22,254 nucleotides of DNA from CAZLPW01 sp964561495 (GTDB taxonomy: Bacteria; Fidelibacterota; Marinisomatia; Marinisomatales; UBA1611): positions 1 through 22,254 of the forward strand of contig CAZLPW010000029.1 of the NCBI GenBank assembly GCA_964561495.1. Reading direction: 5' to 3'. The notes beneath the pieces were generated by a model that made no database searches, was not told the DNA's origin, and saw nothing but the letters and a program-made list of their open reading frames with translations. A program made the translations under genes and the position numbers. Positions 7,917 through 16,356 of the stretch are shown here, in pieces. Position 1 is the first letter of the stretch, and each line of letters begins with the position of its first letter.

Positions 7917-8987
7917 CTAGTTATTTAATATATAGACTATAATAGATAAGACGTCATGAAAATCGATAATCTGATCGCTGTTGAGGTCCATTAAATATTC
8001 AATATAGGTTGAGTTATTTGTTATATGATCGGATACCAAAAGGATATCATAGACACTAATTTTATTATCGAAGTCAACATCCCCAATTATATAGTCAAGT
8101 ATAGATTTTTCAAAAAACTCCCATATAGTTAAACTGGAATTAATATCCATATTGCCATATGAGCCTGGCCAGTCATGACCTCCATTAACAACCTTGTACA
8201 GCCAGACTTCATTATTATTAAGACAATCTATATTTTTTTCTGATATTATATAACTTCCATCTGAAACAGATATATTAGGTAAAGTATCCAACTCCAATGA
8301 ATCGCATAAATTAATACCGCTCCAAAATTGAATAATTTCATCAACACCGATATAGGGACCCCAACCATCAATATTATTTGGATCTCCTTCCCACCATGTT
8401 ACTTGATCATTAGTACCATGGATCTCTAATACTGGCGTAGGGTTATCTGGTTGGCATGTTTCAAAAAACCAATCCATCATTGTTCCAGCAACAGGAACGA
8501 TAGATCTGAAAAGATTAGAGTTTTGACATGCCATTAGATAGCATAATTCGGCCCCATTAGACATACCCGTGGCAAAGGTATTAATAGGACTCAGGTTATA
8601 TTGTGATTGAAGATAATTAGCCAATTCTGTAATAAAGCCAACGTCATCAACATTTTGATTTTGATGAAAATCATATCCAACATTAAAAAATGTATTTCCA
8701 TTGTTATCAGTTGTGCCCTGCGGATAGCAAACGACAAAATTATTATTTTCAGCAATATCATTCATTCCAGAATAGTTCATAATTGAAGAGGCTGAACTTG
8801 TAAATCCATGAAAAACAAAGACCAAAGGATCCTCATGGCATATTGAGTCAGGTACATATAGATAATATTGTCGATTTAATCCACCATGTTCAAAATCAAA
8901 TAATTCCGCCTGACCAAGTATTGGCTGGGCAAATAACAATAAATAAATTAGTAAAAAGAATCGATATTTATACTTTTTTTGAATCAT
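7917..8987 (-). CDS. Secreted PHB depolymerase/feruloyl-esterase-type hydrolase with dockerin-like tail
   Basis: 356 residues. Signal peptide 1-25 (LLLFAQPILG/Q). The catalytic domain (about 30-298) matches the esterase/PHB-depolymerase (LpqC-like) family: RQYYLYVPDS, VFVFHGFTSSA (57-66, oxyanion), CYPQGT, a GMSNGAEL nucleophile elbow (141-148, Ser143), EIHGTNDQ (Asp194) and NGGHDWPG (His271). These enzymes hydrolyse short-chain polyesters or feruloyl/acetyl esters on polysaccharides; the precise substrate cannot be told. Residues 302-356 hold two Ca-loop repeats, GDVDFDNKISVYDI and DLNSDQIIDFHDV, a dockerin-like module like that on the hydrolase at 3021-4400. It lies 68 bases upstream of the Cys-rich lipoprotein gene on the same strand. 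Confidence 0.9.
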   Translation of the reverse strand: MIQKKYKYRFFLLIYLLLFAQPILGQAELFDFEHGGLNRQYYLYVPDSICHEDPLVFVFHGFTSSASSIMNYSGMNDIAENNNFVVCYPQGTTDNNGNTFFNVGYDFHQNQNVDDVGFITELANYLQSQYNLSPINTFATGMSNGAELCYLMACQNSNLFRSIVPVAGTMMDWFFETCQPDNPTPVLEIHGTNDQVTWWEGDPNNIDGWGPYIGVDEIIQFWSGINLCDSLELDTLPNISVSDGSYIISEKNIDCLNNNEVWLYKVVNGGHDWPGSYGNMDINSSLTIWEFFEKSILDYIIGDVDFDNKISVYDILLVSDHITNNSTYIEYLMDLNSDQIIDFHDVLSIIVYILNN

Positions 8988-9016
8988 ATATCAATAAAAA
9001 ATCATATTATTAAATA

Positions 9017-9202
9017 TTATTCAGGCTTAATTAAATCAAACATAGTGCCTATTTCAGTTTTTCCATTGGCTCTGTATCTTTGGCCAGTCTCCAAGTCTTC
9101 AATTATCCATTTTTTTGGACATTTAGTCTTTATAATTAGCTTAATAGACTTTTCCAATTCCTCAACGGAATCGCCATTAATAAGTTTTCTTACTTTTCCC
9201 AT
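9017..9202 (-). CDS. Small hypothetical protein, 61 aa
   Basis: Starts at ATG 9200-9202, preceded by GAGGGG at good spacing, the main reason for accepting so short a frame over the overlapping plus-strand one. The product is soluble and mixed-charge: MGKVRKLINGDSVEELEKSIK, then KTKCPKKWIIEDLETGQRYRANG. It has one cysteine, no signal peptide and no membrane segment. The predicted pattern is a helix followed by a small beta unit (WIIEDLETGQRYRA). I do not recognise a family. It lies between the phosphodiester glycosidase gene and the dockerin-tailed esterase gene on the same strand. Confidence 0.65.
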   Translation of the reverse strand: MGKVRKLINGDSVEELEKSIKLIIKTKCPKKWIIEDLETGQRYRANGKTEIGTMFDLIKPE

Positions 9203-9261
9203 GATCGCCCCTCGTTTATATTGATTAAAAAATTCAAAGCATTTAGTTTTTAGGAATACAT

Positions 9262-10188
9262 TTAATTTTTGTAAAAGACACCTATTGCTGACATTATTTC
9301 TCTTTGTGAGCTTCTTCCTGCAGGCCGATTTATTAATCGGTCATCAGCGACAATTGCACTCGAACCTCCACCATCTAGATTCAAAGCCTCTAAGCAGTTA
9401 AACTGATCCATTAGAATTGCAAGTTCTTCCAAATAAACACCTCTGCTAATTTTCTGTCTGCCATCAACTACCATCATTATGATTTTATTATCAGGTGTAT
9501 AGCCAATAGCGGACCTAGGCTGTACACCTGCAACGGGGGTATTAAAGAAAACCTCTTCTTCTACCGTAACTTTAATTTTTTTGTTATCTATTAGGACTGG
9601 GCCAGCATGTAAAGCATTAGCCACATCCCAAAATTTTGAATCTTCAAATGATAAAGAGTCAATTGGATATCCTGGTCTATTTTCTAAAGGGCTATCCCAA
9701 GAAAAAATCGAATCGTTTTTTGTTGAACACCATGAAATATCAACATTCCCATTATTCAGTATTCCAAACGCACCCCTATTTACATAATACCTTATGCCAT
9801 CCCTATAAACGCTATGACTAGCAGCCTCCTCAAGTTTTCCATTAGTTTTTAATAGACCAACATGTTTTGTGGGATTTTTATCTCTAATAAAATATCCTCC
9901 ATTAATAACTACTCTAGCATTATCATTATTATTTAAAAATTGTTGTGGAGTCTCACACCTATCAAAATCATTGGAGGATAATATTTTGACTTTTATATTT
10001 GGATTAGATACATCAATAACAGCTGCCCACGCTCTAAGAGGAATCTCGTTATTAATCCCCTCAAATATTTGAATCCCTTTTGGCAAGTCGAGATTAAACT
10101 TACTCCAATTCATTTCTATTGCTTCCTGTTTAGCTATCTTCCCACAGGATAAAAGAAATCCAAAGAGTAAAATAAAAATTATTTTCAA
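9262..10188 (-). CDS. Phosphodiester glycosidase (NAGPA/DUF2233 family) lipoprotein
   Basis: 308 residues. N-terminal lipoprotein signal with lipobox LLSC (Cys15). The rest is the phosphodiester glycosidase domain, the fold of the lysosomal mannose-6-phosphate uncovering enzyme and of bacterial homologues that cleave sugars from phosphodiester linkages. Diagnostic motifs: VVINGGYF (93-100), HAGPVLI (194-200), PRSAIGYT (224-231), VVDGRQ (240-245), GVYLEELA (250-257), and LNLDGGGSSAIV (269-280) followed by NRPAG. All are present, so the enzyme looks intact. Cell-envelope location is inferred from the lipobox. The substrate may be an exopolysaccharide or teichoic-acid-like phosphodiester; the sequence does not say. 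It starts six bases after the DUF2914 gene, so the two form an operon. Confidence 0.92.
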   Translation of the reverse strand: MKIIFILLFGFLLSCGKIAKQEAIEMNWSKFNLDLPKGIQIFEGINNEIPLRAWAAVIDVSNPNIKVKILSSNDFDRCETPQQFLNNNDNARVVINGGYFIRDKNPTKHVGLLKTNGKLEEAASHSVYRDGIRYYVNRGAFGILNNGNVDISWCSTKNDSIFSWDSPLENRPGYPIDSLSFEDSKFWDVANALHAGPVLIDNKKIKVTVEEEVFFNTPVAGVQPRSAIGYTPDNKIIMMVVDGRQKISRGVYLEELAILMDQFNCLEALNLDGGGSSAIVADDRLINRPAGRSSQREIMSAIGVFYKN

Positions 10189-10194
10189 ATTTAT

Positions 10195-10896
10195 TTATTG
10201 ATTATCAGATTTGGTTATATAAAAAAATTCAGATCCTATAACAACTCCTGCAGTATCTTGAACCTCGACACGCCAGGTTCCTATTTGGTGTGATAAAATA
10301 GTTTTCCTTGTCCAGGAACGATATATATTAGACGTTTTTATATTATATCTAACCGTTCCAATTTTCTGATCTTCAAAAAACCAAATATGGGTTAGTTCCT
10401 GTTTACCCCCTGTGTTTTGCACTCTGGTATAACAAAATAAGGAATCAACAGTATTTTCAAAATATGTATCGGTTCCTATTGGATTTCTATTTTTAACACT
10501 CCTGCATATTTGCATATCTCGCATCGTGAGTGTCGTAGCATATGGTTTTGATGGTAATTTACTTTTAGAATCCATTTTAGTTATCTTTTCTTCAACTTTT
10601 TTATTTATTTCCTTCTTTTTCTTAACATCAATTTTGGGAATAACTAAAGGTCTAGGCTCAACATTATTTTTGAACATATTATTATCGCTAATAATATTTT
10701 TTTGTTCTATAATTTGGTCTTTATCAAGAAAATTCGAAGAATCCTCTTTTTTTAATTCATTTAAGCCACTTATTAAATAATTTATTATAAAGAAAAAATA
10801 AACTATTACCAATGGGACAGATACCTTTGGAACTTTAATTAAAAAGGATATGTAAACTAATACAATTAGTGATATTGTTATTATAAAAATGTACAT
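10195..10896 (-). CDS. DUF2914 domain membrane protein
   Basis: 233 residues. Two N-terminal membrane helices (about 2-20 and 25-44), then a charged Lys/Glu-rich linker (45-118) that is probably disordered or coiled. The C-terminal domain (about 120-230) matches DUF2914: ICRSVKNRNPIG, SLFCYTRVQN, LTHIWFFEDQKIG, then IYRSWTRKTI, HQIGTWRVEVQDTAGVVIG and FFYI. DUF2914 is a small beta-sandwich-like domain with a conserved Trp-Arg-Val strand, often at the C-terminus of membrane-anchored proteins, function unknown. The ATG at 10894-10896 has no strong Shine-Dalgarno. Its stop lies six bases before the phosphodiester glycosidase start, so they are probably co-expressed. The 196 bases between this start and the tRNA hold no gene I can support. 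Confidence 0.88.
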   Translation of the reverse strand: MYIFIITISLIVLVYISFLIKVPKVSVPLVIVYFFFIINYLISGLNELKKEDSSNFLDKDQIIEQKNIISDNNMFKNNVEPRPLVIPKIDVKKKKEINKKVEEKITKMDSKSKLPSKPYATTLTMRDMQICRSVKNRNPIGTDTYFENTVDSLFCYTRVQNTGGKQELTHIWFFEDQKIGTVRYNIKTSNIYRSWTRKTILSHQIGTWRVEVQDTAGVVIGSEFFYITKSDNQ

Positions 10897-11092
10897 GTCT
10901 AGAGTAAAGAATTTATATTTTTTTGGTACTTATTTTAAAGAACAAATGTTCCATGTAAATAATGTTAAAATATCAATTTTGAAAAAATATTTAAAAACTA
11001 ATTGTTTAGAGTTATTATCCAAAAATGATATTAAACTTTTATTAGTAGCTTTAAATGATAACAAAAAAAATAGATGACATACTAATTAGAAG

Positions 11093-11166
11093 TCGGAGCG
11101 ACAGGATTTGAACCTGCGACCCCCACAACCCCATTGTGGTGCGCTACCGGGCTGCGCCACGCTCCG
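11093..11166 (-). tRNA. tRNA-Pro (GGG anticodon)
   Basis: Full cloverleaf on the minus strand. The 7-bp acceptor stem is CGGAGCG/CGCTCCG, and the D-arm is GCGC/GCGC with the AGCCCGGTA loop. The anticodon stem CCACA/TGTGG encloses the loop ATGGGGT, giving anticodon GGG at 11130-11132. The T-arm is GCAGG/CCTGT with TTCAAAT. The discriminator base is A (11093) and CCA is not encoded, so it must be added after transcription. The 5' end lies five bases after the merR stop codon, so it is probably cut from the merR transcript. A T8 run on the same strand at 11063-11070 may help end transcription, but I see no convincing hairpin before it. Confidence 0.97.
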
Positions 11167-11171
11167 ATAAT

Positions 11172-11537
11172 TTATTCACTAATAATTTTTAAGATTTTTT
11201 TCAGCTCTGATTTTATAGTAAATAATTTTTCTTTTTCTAGATTAATAAATTCCGAGCTAGCGCTTATTTCTTTTTTCTTTATATCAGATTTATTTGATAA
11301 ACTTTTTTTTGCGCCTTCAATTGTATATTTCTTTTCATATAATAAGTCTTTAATCTTTATTATTATATCTATATCTCTTTGCCTATATGTTCTGTTGCCA
11401 GCCCTATTTTTAGGGGGATTAAGTTGATTAAATTCGCTTTCCCAATATCGAAGAACATAGGCTTTAAGATTTGTCAACTTACTTACTTCTCCGATTGAGT
11501 AATATAATTTTTTTATTTTTGGTTTAATCTCCGACAT
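11172..11537 (-). CDS. MerR-family transcriptional regulator
   Basis: 121 residues from the ATG at 11535-11537. An 18-residue extension to a TTG at 11591 is possible, but MerR proteins usually begin just before the helix-turn-helix, as here. YYSIGEVSKLTNL (12-24) is the helix-turn-helix, VLRYWESEFNQLNP (28-41) the wing entry, and GNRTYRQRDI (47-56) the second part of the winged DNA-binding domain. Residues 57-80 form the usual following helices. The C-terminal 40 residues are a Lys/Glu-rich helix, probably the dimerising coiled coil. There is no effector-binding domain and no conserved Cys for metal sensing, so it belongs to the short MerR-like group whose ligand is unknown. Target genes cannot be told. 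Confidence 0.9.
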   Translation of the reverse strand: MSEIKPKIKKLYYSIGEVSKLTNLKAYVLRYWESEFNQLNPPKNRAGNRTYRQRDIDIIIKIKDLLYEKKYTIEGAKKSLSNKSDIKKKEISASSEFINLEKEKLFTIKSELKKILKIISE

Positions 11538-11596
11538 GGTCTCATAGTTAAAGTTATACTTTAAATTAATTAATAAGGTTCCATTATTCAAGAATT

Positions 11597-12895
11597 TTAG
11601 GAAATTAGTTTTAGATATTTATTAAATAATTTTGATAAGATTATTGGAGCTAATTTTAAAATTTTTGGTTCCTCTACAATAGCGATTCTTATCTGAGTTT
11701 TTACTTTTTTATCGCCCGAATAAAATTCATTAAGCGGTGCAAAAAATAATGTATAATTGATCTTATTATATTTAACGCATCCTTTTTCGGCACAGTATTT
11801 AATAAAATCATTTGAATCAAATTCAGGACCGCATATATTTTTAAAATCAATAATTAAATAGATTGCAGCTGAAGGTTTACTAACAAGCACGCCTGGGATT
11901 TTTTTAATAATTGAATCTCTTATTGAATTCATTAAGGGTAAATAGTAATTCCTTTGTTTTGAATACCATAGTCTTATATCATTATGGGAAATTTCAGCCA
12001 ATGCACCAAATACATATTGCCCTATAGCATTGGCGCAAAGATTAGCTGTATACTCATAAACAGATTTATTGTAGAATGTTTTATTATCAGTTAACATACC
12101 TCCGATGCGCAATCCGCAGGCATTCCATACTTTAGACGCAGACTCAATACTAATCCTAAAACCATCAATATTGGGAACTTCCTTTTGAGTGATTTTCCAA
12201 ATTGTAGAAGATGAATTACCATTATAATAAAGTTGCCTATAAGCCTCGTCGCTAATTAGCCAGATTTTATTTCTGACGCATATAGATGCAAGTTTTATCA
12301 AATCCTGTTGATTAATAAATTGCCCCGTTGGATTATCATATGGAATAACAACCAATCCGTTTGGTTTTTTTGATTTTATCAAAGAATCAATTTTTTCAAA
12401 ATTTAAAGTATTAAAATCACCGTTTTTATCAATATATCTTGTAACTGATACGGTAGGTATAGAAAGTCTTTTTGAAAATTCTAGGTAGTTCGTATATGCT
12501 GGATCTAATAACATAATTGGTTTTTTTCTTGAAGTTCCACATACGCCTAAAAGCATAATCTCCATAGCCTGAGAGCCACCATCAGTAATAAGGCAATTGA
12601 TATTAGAAGCTTTAACTCCCTCATATGAAATAATATTTAAAAAAGCTTTTATAGTTTCTTCATTACCAGAAGAGGAGGTATATCTCAAAACGCCATCAGC
12701 AAAGGGTGAACTTTTACTCCTAAGGTTTTCCATTCTCTTAATCATTGCTGGATGCATAGGTAATGATACATTACCTATGGCAAGGTTTATAGGTTTAATA
12801 AAATTTCTATCGGGTCTTTCTTTAAAGGAAATTTGGGCGGTTCTTATTGAGGAAGGTTTCCTATTTATATAGTGGCTTGAAATTCTTGGTTTCAT
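11597..12895 (-). CDS. PLP-dependent class I/II aminotransferase
   Basis: 432 residues, usual length for fold-type I aminotransferases. Visible signatures: GGSQAMEI (106-113, phosphate-binding turn), DPAYTNY (131-137), IPYDNPTGQ (184-192, with Asn188), ISDEAYRQLYY (214-224, Asp216 and Tyr219), SASKVWNACGLRIG (252-265, Schiff-base Lys255 and Arg263) and QIRIAIVE, which supplies the substrate-carboxylate Arg. All catalytic residues are present, so the enzyme should be active. It belongs to the aspartate/aromatic aminotransferase-like group; substrate cannot be fixed. It sits 61 bases after pnp and 5 bases before the longest possible merR frame, all on one strand with no terminator between. Confidence 0.93.
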   Translation of the reverse strand: MKPRISSHYINRKPSSIRTAQISFKERPDRNFIKPINLAIGNVSLPMHPAMIKRMENLRSKSSPFADGVLRYTSSSGNEETIKAFLNIISYEGVKASNINCLITDGGSQAMEIMLLGVCGTSRKKPIMLLDPAYTNYLEFSKRLSIPTVSVTRYIDKNGDFNTLNFEKIDSLIKSKKPNGLVVIPYDNPTGQFINQQDLIKLASICVRNKIWLISDEAYRQLYYNGNSSSTIWKITQKEVPNIDGFRISIESASKVWNACGLRIGGMLTDNKTFYNKSVYEYTANLCANAIGQYVFGALAEISHNDIRLWYSKQRNYYLPLMNSIRDSIIKKIPGVLVSKPSAAIYLIIDFKNICGPEFDSNDFIKYCAEKGCVKYNKINYTLFFAPLNEFYSGDKKVKTQIRIAIVEEPKILKLAPIILSKLFNKYLKLIS

Positions 12896-12956
12896 CTGAC
12901 CAGGTTAATAGAATTAAATAAAGAAACATAAGTTATATTATTTAAAAAAGATACTG

Positions 12957-15110
12957 TTAATTCTTCTTTGAAAAATGCTTATTGTTTCCCTTTTTAAAAT
13001 TCCTATTATTTCTAGGTTTGCGTTCTTCCCATCCTTCAGGCTTTTCTAATAAAGCTTTTCTGCTAAAATCAAGTCGACCTTGATCATCAATTTTGATAAG
13101 CTTTACCTTGACAGAATCTCCTACTGATAAAATATCTTCAACTTTTTCAACTCTTCTATATTCAAGCTCAGATATATGAACAAGTCCTTCTCTTCCTGGT
13201 GCAAACTCTACAAACGCTCCAAAATTCATTATACGGGAAACCTTGGAATCGAATTCCATACCAACTTCTGGTTCAAAGGTAATAGCTTTGACCATTTCAA
13301 TAGCGCCATTGCACTTTTCCGTATTACTTCCAGAAATAGTAACAAGACCATTATCATCAACGTTAACTTCGCATTCTGTGTCTTCAATAATTTTTTTAAT
13401 ATTTTTACCTCCAGGACCAATTAAAGCACCAATTTTTTCTGGATTAATACTTACAGAAATTATTCTAGGAGCATAAGGACTAATTTCGTTTGCCTTTGGT
13501 AAAGCGGTATTCATCTTATCTAAAATATGCAATCTACCCGTTTTAGCTTGAGATAAAGCCTTCTCAAGCAAATCAAATGAAATTCCAGCTATCTTCAAAT
13601 CAAGCTGAATTGCAGTTATACCTTCATCAGTTCCAGCTACTTTGAAATCCATATCTCCTAAATGGTCCTCCATCCCAAGTATATCACTTAAGATAGCATT
13701 TCTTTCTCCATCCGTAATAAGACCCATTGCTATTCCAGCTACATGACTTTTAAGATTAGCACCCGCACTCATCAAAGAAAGAGACCCACCGCAGACAGAG
13801 GCCATGGATGACGACCCATTTGATTCCATTATCTCAGAAACAATCCTTATTGTATAAGGAAAATCATCATAATTAGGCAAAACTGGCTTTATTGCACTCT
13901 GTGCTAAGTTTCCGTGTCCTATCTCACGTCTACTAGTAAAACCAATTCTACCAACCTCACCAACGCAGTACGGTGGAAAATTGTAATGAAGATAATAATT
14001 TTTCTTATAATCCTCATCCATTGTATCCATAATAAGTTCACTGCTTTTTGAGCCAAGCGTTGTAACAACAAGAGCCTGTGTTTCACCTCTGGTAAATAAA
14101 GCAGATCCGTGTGCACGAGATAAAAAATTTGGATCAATAGTTATTTCTCTTATATCTTCTGTATCTCTACCATCACTTCGTTTTTTTCCAGATAGAATAG
14201 CTTCTCTAAATTGATATTTAAATTTATCCTCAATTATACTTTTTATTGTAGCTTCATTATCAGGATATTTTTCTAAAAGGCTATCAATTGTACTGGATAT
14301 TAAGTTTGCTTTTTCATCATTTCTTTTTTGCTTATCAATAACAGAAACTATTTTAACTATTTCATTGCCAATTTTTGATTCTATATCAGAAACTAAATCT
14401 TTATCCGGCTCCTGAATCTCAAAATCATCTTTTTCAACTTTAATTTCATTTATTAATTCAATTTGTAATTCAATTATTTCCTGTATAGTATCGTGAGCAG
14501 ATTTTAAGCCTTCTAGAATAGTCTCTTCAGATGCCTCACTTGCCTCACCTTCAACCATTACAATAGTTTCACTATTTCCTGATACTATAAGCTCCATATC
14601 AGATTCTAATTGCTCTTCCCTTGTCGGATTAATTATAAAATTTTCATTAATTCTTCCAACTCTTACTGAAGCTATTGGGCCACTCCATGGTACAGTGGAA
14701 GTCATAAGAGCAGCTGATGCTCCTACAGATGCTAAAACATCTGCCATATTTTGACCGTCACTTTGAAGAACAGTTATTATAACCTGAGTTTCTTTTTTAA
14801 AGCCTTTTGGAAATAGAGGGCGTAACGGTCTATCAGTGAGCCTACTAGTTAATACCTCATGCTCCCCTGGCCTAGCTTCTCTTTTGAAAAATCCTCCTGG
14901 AATTTTTCCGCCAGCATAATGCTTTTCTCTATATTCCACTTGCAATGGAAAAAAATCTATTCCTTCTTTTTCTTCTTTTGCTGAATTAACAGCTGCTAAT
15001 ATTATCGTTTCACCATATGTAACCATAACCGAACCATTGCTCTGCCTAGCTACTTTACCTGTTTCTAATCGCATCATTTTTCCTGCGATTTCACGTTCTT
15101 TAATTATCAT
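12957..15110 (-). CDS. pnp: Polynucleotide phosphorylase (PNPase)
   Basis: 717 residues, the full family length. It is a 3'-5' exoribonuclease that degrades RNA with phosphate and forms a trimer, central to mRNA turnover. Domains in order: first RNase PH-like core (about 1-215), helical linker (220-305), second RNase PH-like core (about 310-540), KH domain (about 547-608, with GALIGPGGKNIKKI), S1 domain (about 615-685) and a Lys/Asn-rich tail. Catalytic residues by alignment with the E. coli enzyme are Asp482, Asp488 and Lys490 in EDHLGDMDFKVAG. The phosphate-binding GSSSMASVCGG segment (432-442) is present. Start ATG at 15108-15110 with AGAGAA upstream, 28 bases after rpsO, the classical rpsO-pnp arrangement. 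Confidence 0.99.
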   Translation of the reverse strand: MIIKEREIAGKMMRLETGKVARQSNGSVMVTYGETIILAAVNSAKEEKEGIDFFPLQVEYREKHYAGGKIPGGFFKREARPGEHEVLTSRLTDRPLRPLFPKGFKKETQVIITVLQSDGQNMADVLASVGASAALMTSTVPWSGPIASVRVGRINENFIINPTREEQLESDMELIVSGNSETIVMVEGEASEASEETILEGLKSAHDTIQEIIELQIELINEIKVEKDDFEIQEPDKDLVSDIESKIGNEIVKIVSVIDKQKRNDEKANLISSTIDSLLEKYPDNEATIKSIIEDKFKYQFREAILSGKKRSDGRDTEDIREITIDPNFLSRAHGSALFTRGETQALVVTTLGSKSSELIMDTMDEDYKKNYYLHYNFPPYCVGEVGRIGFTSRREIGHGNLAQSAIKPVLPNYDDFPYTIRIVSEIMESNGSSSMASVCGGSLSLMSAGANLKSHVAGIAMGLITDGERNAILSDILGMEDHLGDMDFKVAGTDEGITAIQLDLKIAGISFDLLEKALSQAKTGRLHILDKMNTALPKANEISPYAPRIISVSINPEKIGALIGPGGKNIKKIIEDTECEVNVDDNGLVTISGSNTEKCNGAIEMVKAITFEPEVGMEFDSKVSRIMNFGAFVEFAPGREGLVHISELEYRRVEKVEDILSVGDSVKVKLIKIDDQGRLDFSRKALLEKPEGWEERKPRNNRNFKKGNNKHFSKKN

Positions 15111-15138
15111 TATTCTCTTTCTTTCTTATAAAATTTAT

Positions 15139-15408
15139 TTACCCACGGATTCCTAATTCTTTAATTAATTTCACATAAGAGGTCGGATTAGTTTTAATTA
15201 GGTATTTTAACAATTTTTTTCTTTTTGAAACTAATCTAACTAATCCTCTCCTAGTATGACGATCTTTTTTGTTGGCTTTTAAATGATCTGTTAAAGCTCT
15301 TATTCTATGGGTCATTATACCAATTTGGACCTCAGTAGACCCAGAATCATCATCATTTTTTCCAAGTTTTGTAATAATTTCTTTTTTTTCTTCCTTAGAA
15401 ATAGACAT
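15139..15408 (-). CDS. rpsO: 30S ribosomal protein S15
   Basis: 89 residues, the standard length. It binds the three-way junction of 16S rRNA helices 20-22 early in 30S assembly. Typical motifs: GSTEVQIGIMTHRIRALTDH (the H-x-x-R region), HLKANKKDRHTRRGL and LVSKRKKLLKYL. Start ATG at 15406-15408 with AGGAG six bases before it; the ribF stop codon is part of that ribosome binding site. It sits directly before pnp. In other bacteria S15 represses its own translation through the mRNA leader; here the leader overlaps the ribF 3' end and I do not see an obvious pseudoknot. Confidence 0.99.
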   Translation of the reverse strand: MSISKEEKKEIITKLGKNDDDSGSTEVQIGIMTHRIRALTDHLKANKKDRHTRRGLVRLVSKRKKLLKYLIKTNPTSYVKLIKELGIRG

Positions 15409-15414
15409 TCTAAT

Positions 15415-15420
15415 CTCCTA
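15415..15420 (-). promoter_or_regulatory. rpsO ribosome binding site overlapping the ribF stop codon
   Basis: TAGGAG on the minus strand: TAG (15418-15420) ends ribF and its last two bases belong to the AGGAG Shine-Dalgarno of rpsO, six bases before its ATG. Ribosomes finishing ribF therefore end on the rpsO initiation site, which suggests translational coupling. Confidence 0.75.
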
Positions 15421-16356
15421 CTCGTATTCTTTTCGCAAGGATAAACACAAATTCTTATCCTTAGTTAATTGATTTTTTAATTCTTTCGAGGAAGTGAAAG
15501 TTACTTCCTCTCTAATTTTCTTTAAAAATTTTATCCTTATATTTTTCCCATAGAGATCATCACTAAACTTATGAAAAATATTAACTTCCATAATAAGATC
15601 TTGTTCTTCAAAGGTGGGTCTAGTCCCGAAGTTACACATTCCATGCAATTCAAGTCCAATAATGCTTATCGAAACAAAATATACTCCACTTTCAGGCATT
15701 ATTTGCATTTTCTCTATTGGTAATATATTAGCAGTTGGAAAATTTAATTTAGAGCCTCTACCAGATCCCTTGCAAATAATACCGTTAAAACCATAAGAAC
15801 GCCCAAGAAAAGATTTAACAGAATCAACTTTGCCCGATCTAATTAAAGTTCTTATATAACTACTAGAAATAATTTTAGAGTGATTTTCAATAGGTTTAAC
15901 AATTTCCAGTTCAATATCATTGGAAATACAATAATTTTTTAAAAAATCAGAATCCCCAGTTCTGTTAAAACCAAAATGGTGATTATATCCTACAATAATT
16001 GCCTTTGGATTGAATCTTTTTTTTATAATATCATCCATAAATGTATCAGCAGTAGTCTTGGAGAAATTTTTAGTAAATGTAATTATAAAAACATAATCAA
16101 TACCTATTTTTTTAATAAGATCCATCTTGTCTTCAAAAGATGATAATAAAAAACCATCATTATTATCTGGAACCAATATTTTTTTTGGATGAGGATCAAA
16201 AGTAATTAAAATTGAAGGGGAATTCATTTTTTTTGAATGTGAAATAGTTTTTTTTAAAATATTTAAATGTCCAATATGTAATCCATCGTAAGAGCCCAAA
16301 GTGATAACAGATGATTTAATTACCTTTAATTCCTTTAGCTTTCTTATGATTTGCAT
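15418..16356 (-). CDS. ribF: Bifunctional riboflavin kinase / FAD synthetase
   Basis: 312 residues, full length. It converts riboflavin to FMN (kinase) and FMN to FAD (adenylyltransferase). The N-terminal nucleotidyltransferase domain (about 1-185) shows GSYDGLHIGH (21-30, HIGH-type ATP motif), TFDPHP (52-57) and ISSSYIR (163-169, the ISSTxIR-like motif). The C-terminal riboflavin kinase domain (about 186-312) shows GRGSKLNFPTAN (199-210, PTAN motif), GVYFV, CNFGTRPTF and MEVNIF with the catalytic Glu257. The start overlaps the end of truB by 13 bases and the end overlaps the rpsO ribosome binding site. The truB-ribF-rpsO-pnp order is widespread. Confidence 0.98.
   Translation of the reverse strand: MQIIRKLKELKVIKSSVITLGSYDGLHIGHLNILKKTISHSKKMNSPSILITFDPHPKKILVPDNNDGFLLSSFEDKMDLIKKIGIDYVFIITFTKNFSKTTADTFMDDIIKKRFNPKAIIVGYNHHFGFNRTGDSDFLKNYCISNDIELEIVKPIENHSKIISSSYIRTLIRSGKVDSVKSFLGRSYGFNGIICKGSGRGSKLNFPTANILPIEKMQIMPESGVYFVSISIIGLELHGMCNFGTRPTFEEQDLIMEVNIFHKFSDDLYGKNIRIKFLKKIREEVTFTSSKELKNQLTKDKNLCLSLRKEYE

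Noticed and set aside
8979..9224. Plus-strand 81-codon frame opposite the 61-residue gene
   Set aside because: The minus-strand frame has a GAGGGG ribosome binding site and a balanced soluble protein; the plus frame has neither and overlaps the start of the esterase gene.
10889..11077. Plus-strand 62-codon frame (MYMSRVKNLYFF...)
   Set aside because: No Shine-Dalgarno, overlaps the 5' end of the DUF2914 gene head-to-head, A+T-rich low-complexity composition, and all accepted genes are on the other strand. Not excluded, but unsupported.
11538..11591. 18-codon TTG-initiated extension of merR
   Set aside because: MerR proteins usually begin close to the helix-turn-helix; the added residues are not family-like and the TTG has no ribosome binding site.
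12896..12956. Terminator between pnp and the aminotransferase gene
   Set aside because: No inverted repeat with a T tract is present in the 61 bases, so no transcription stop can be supported.
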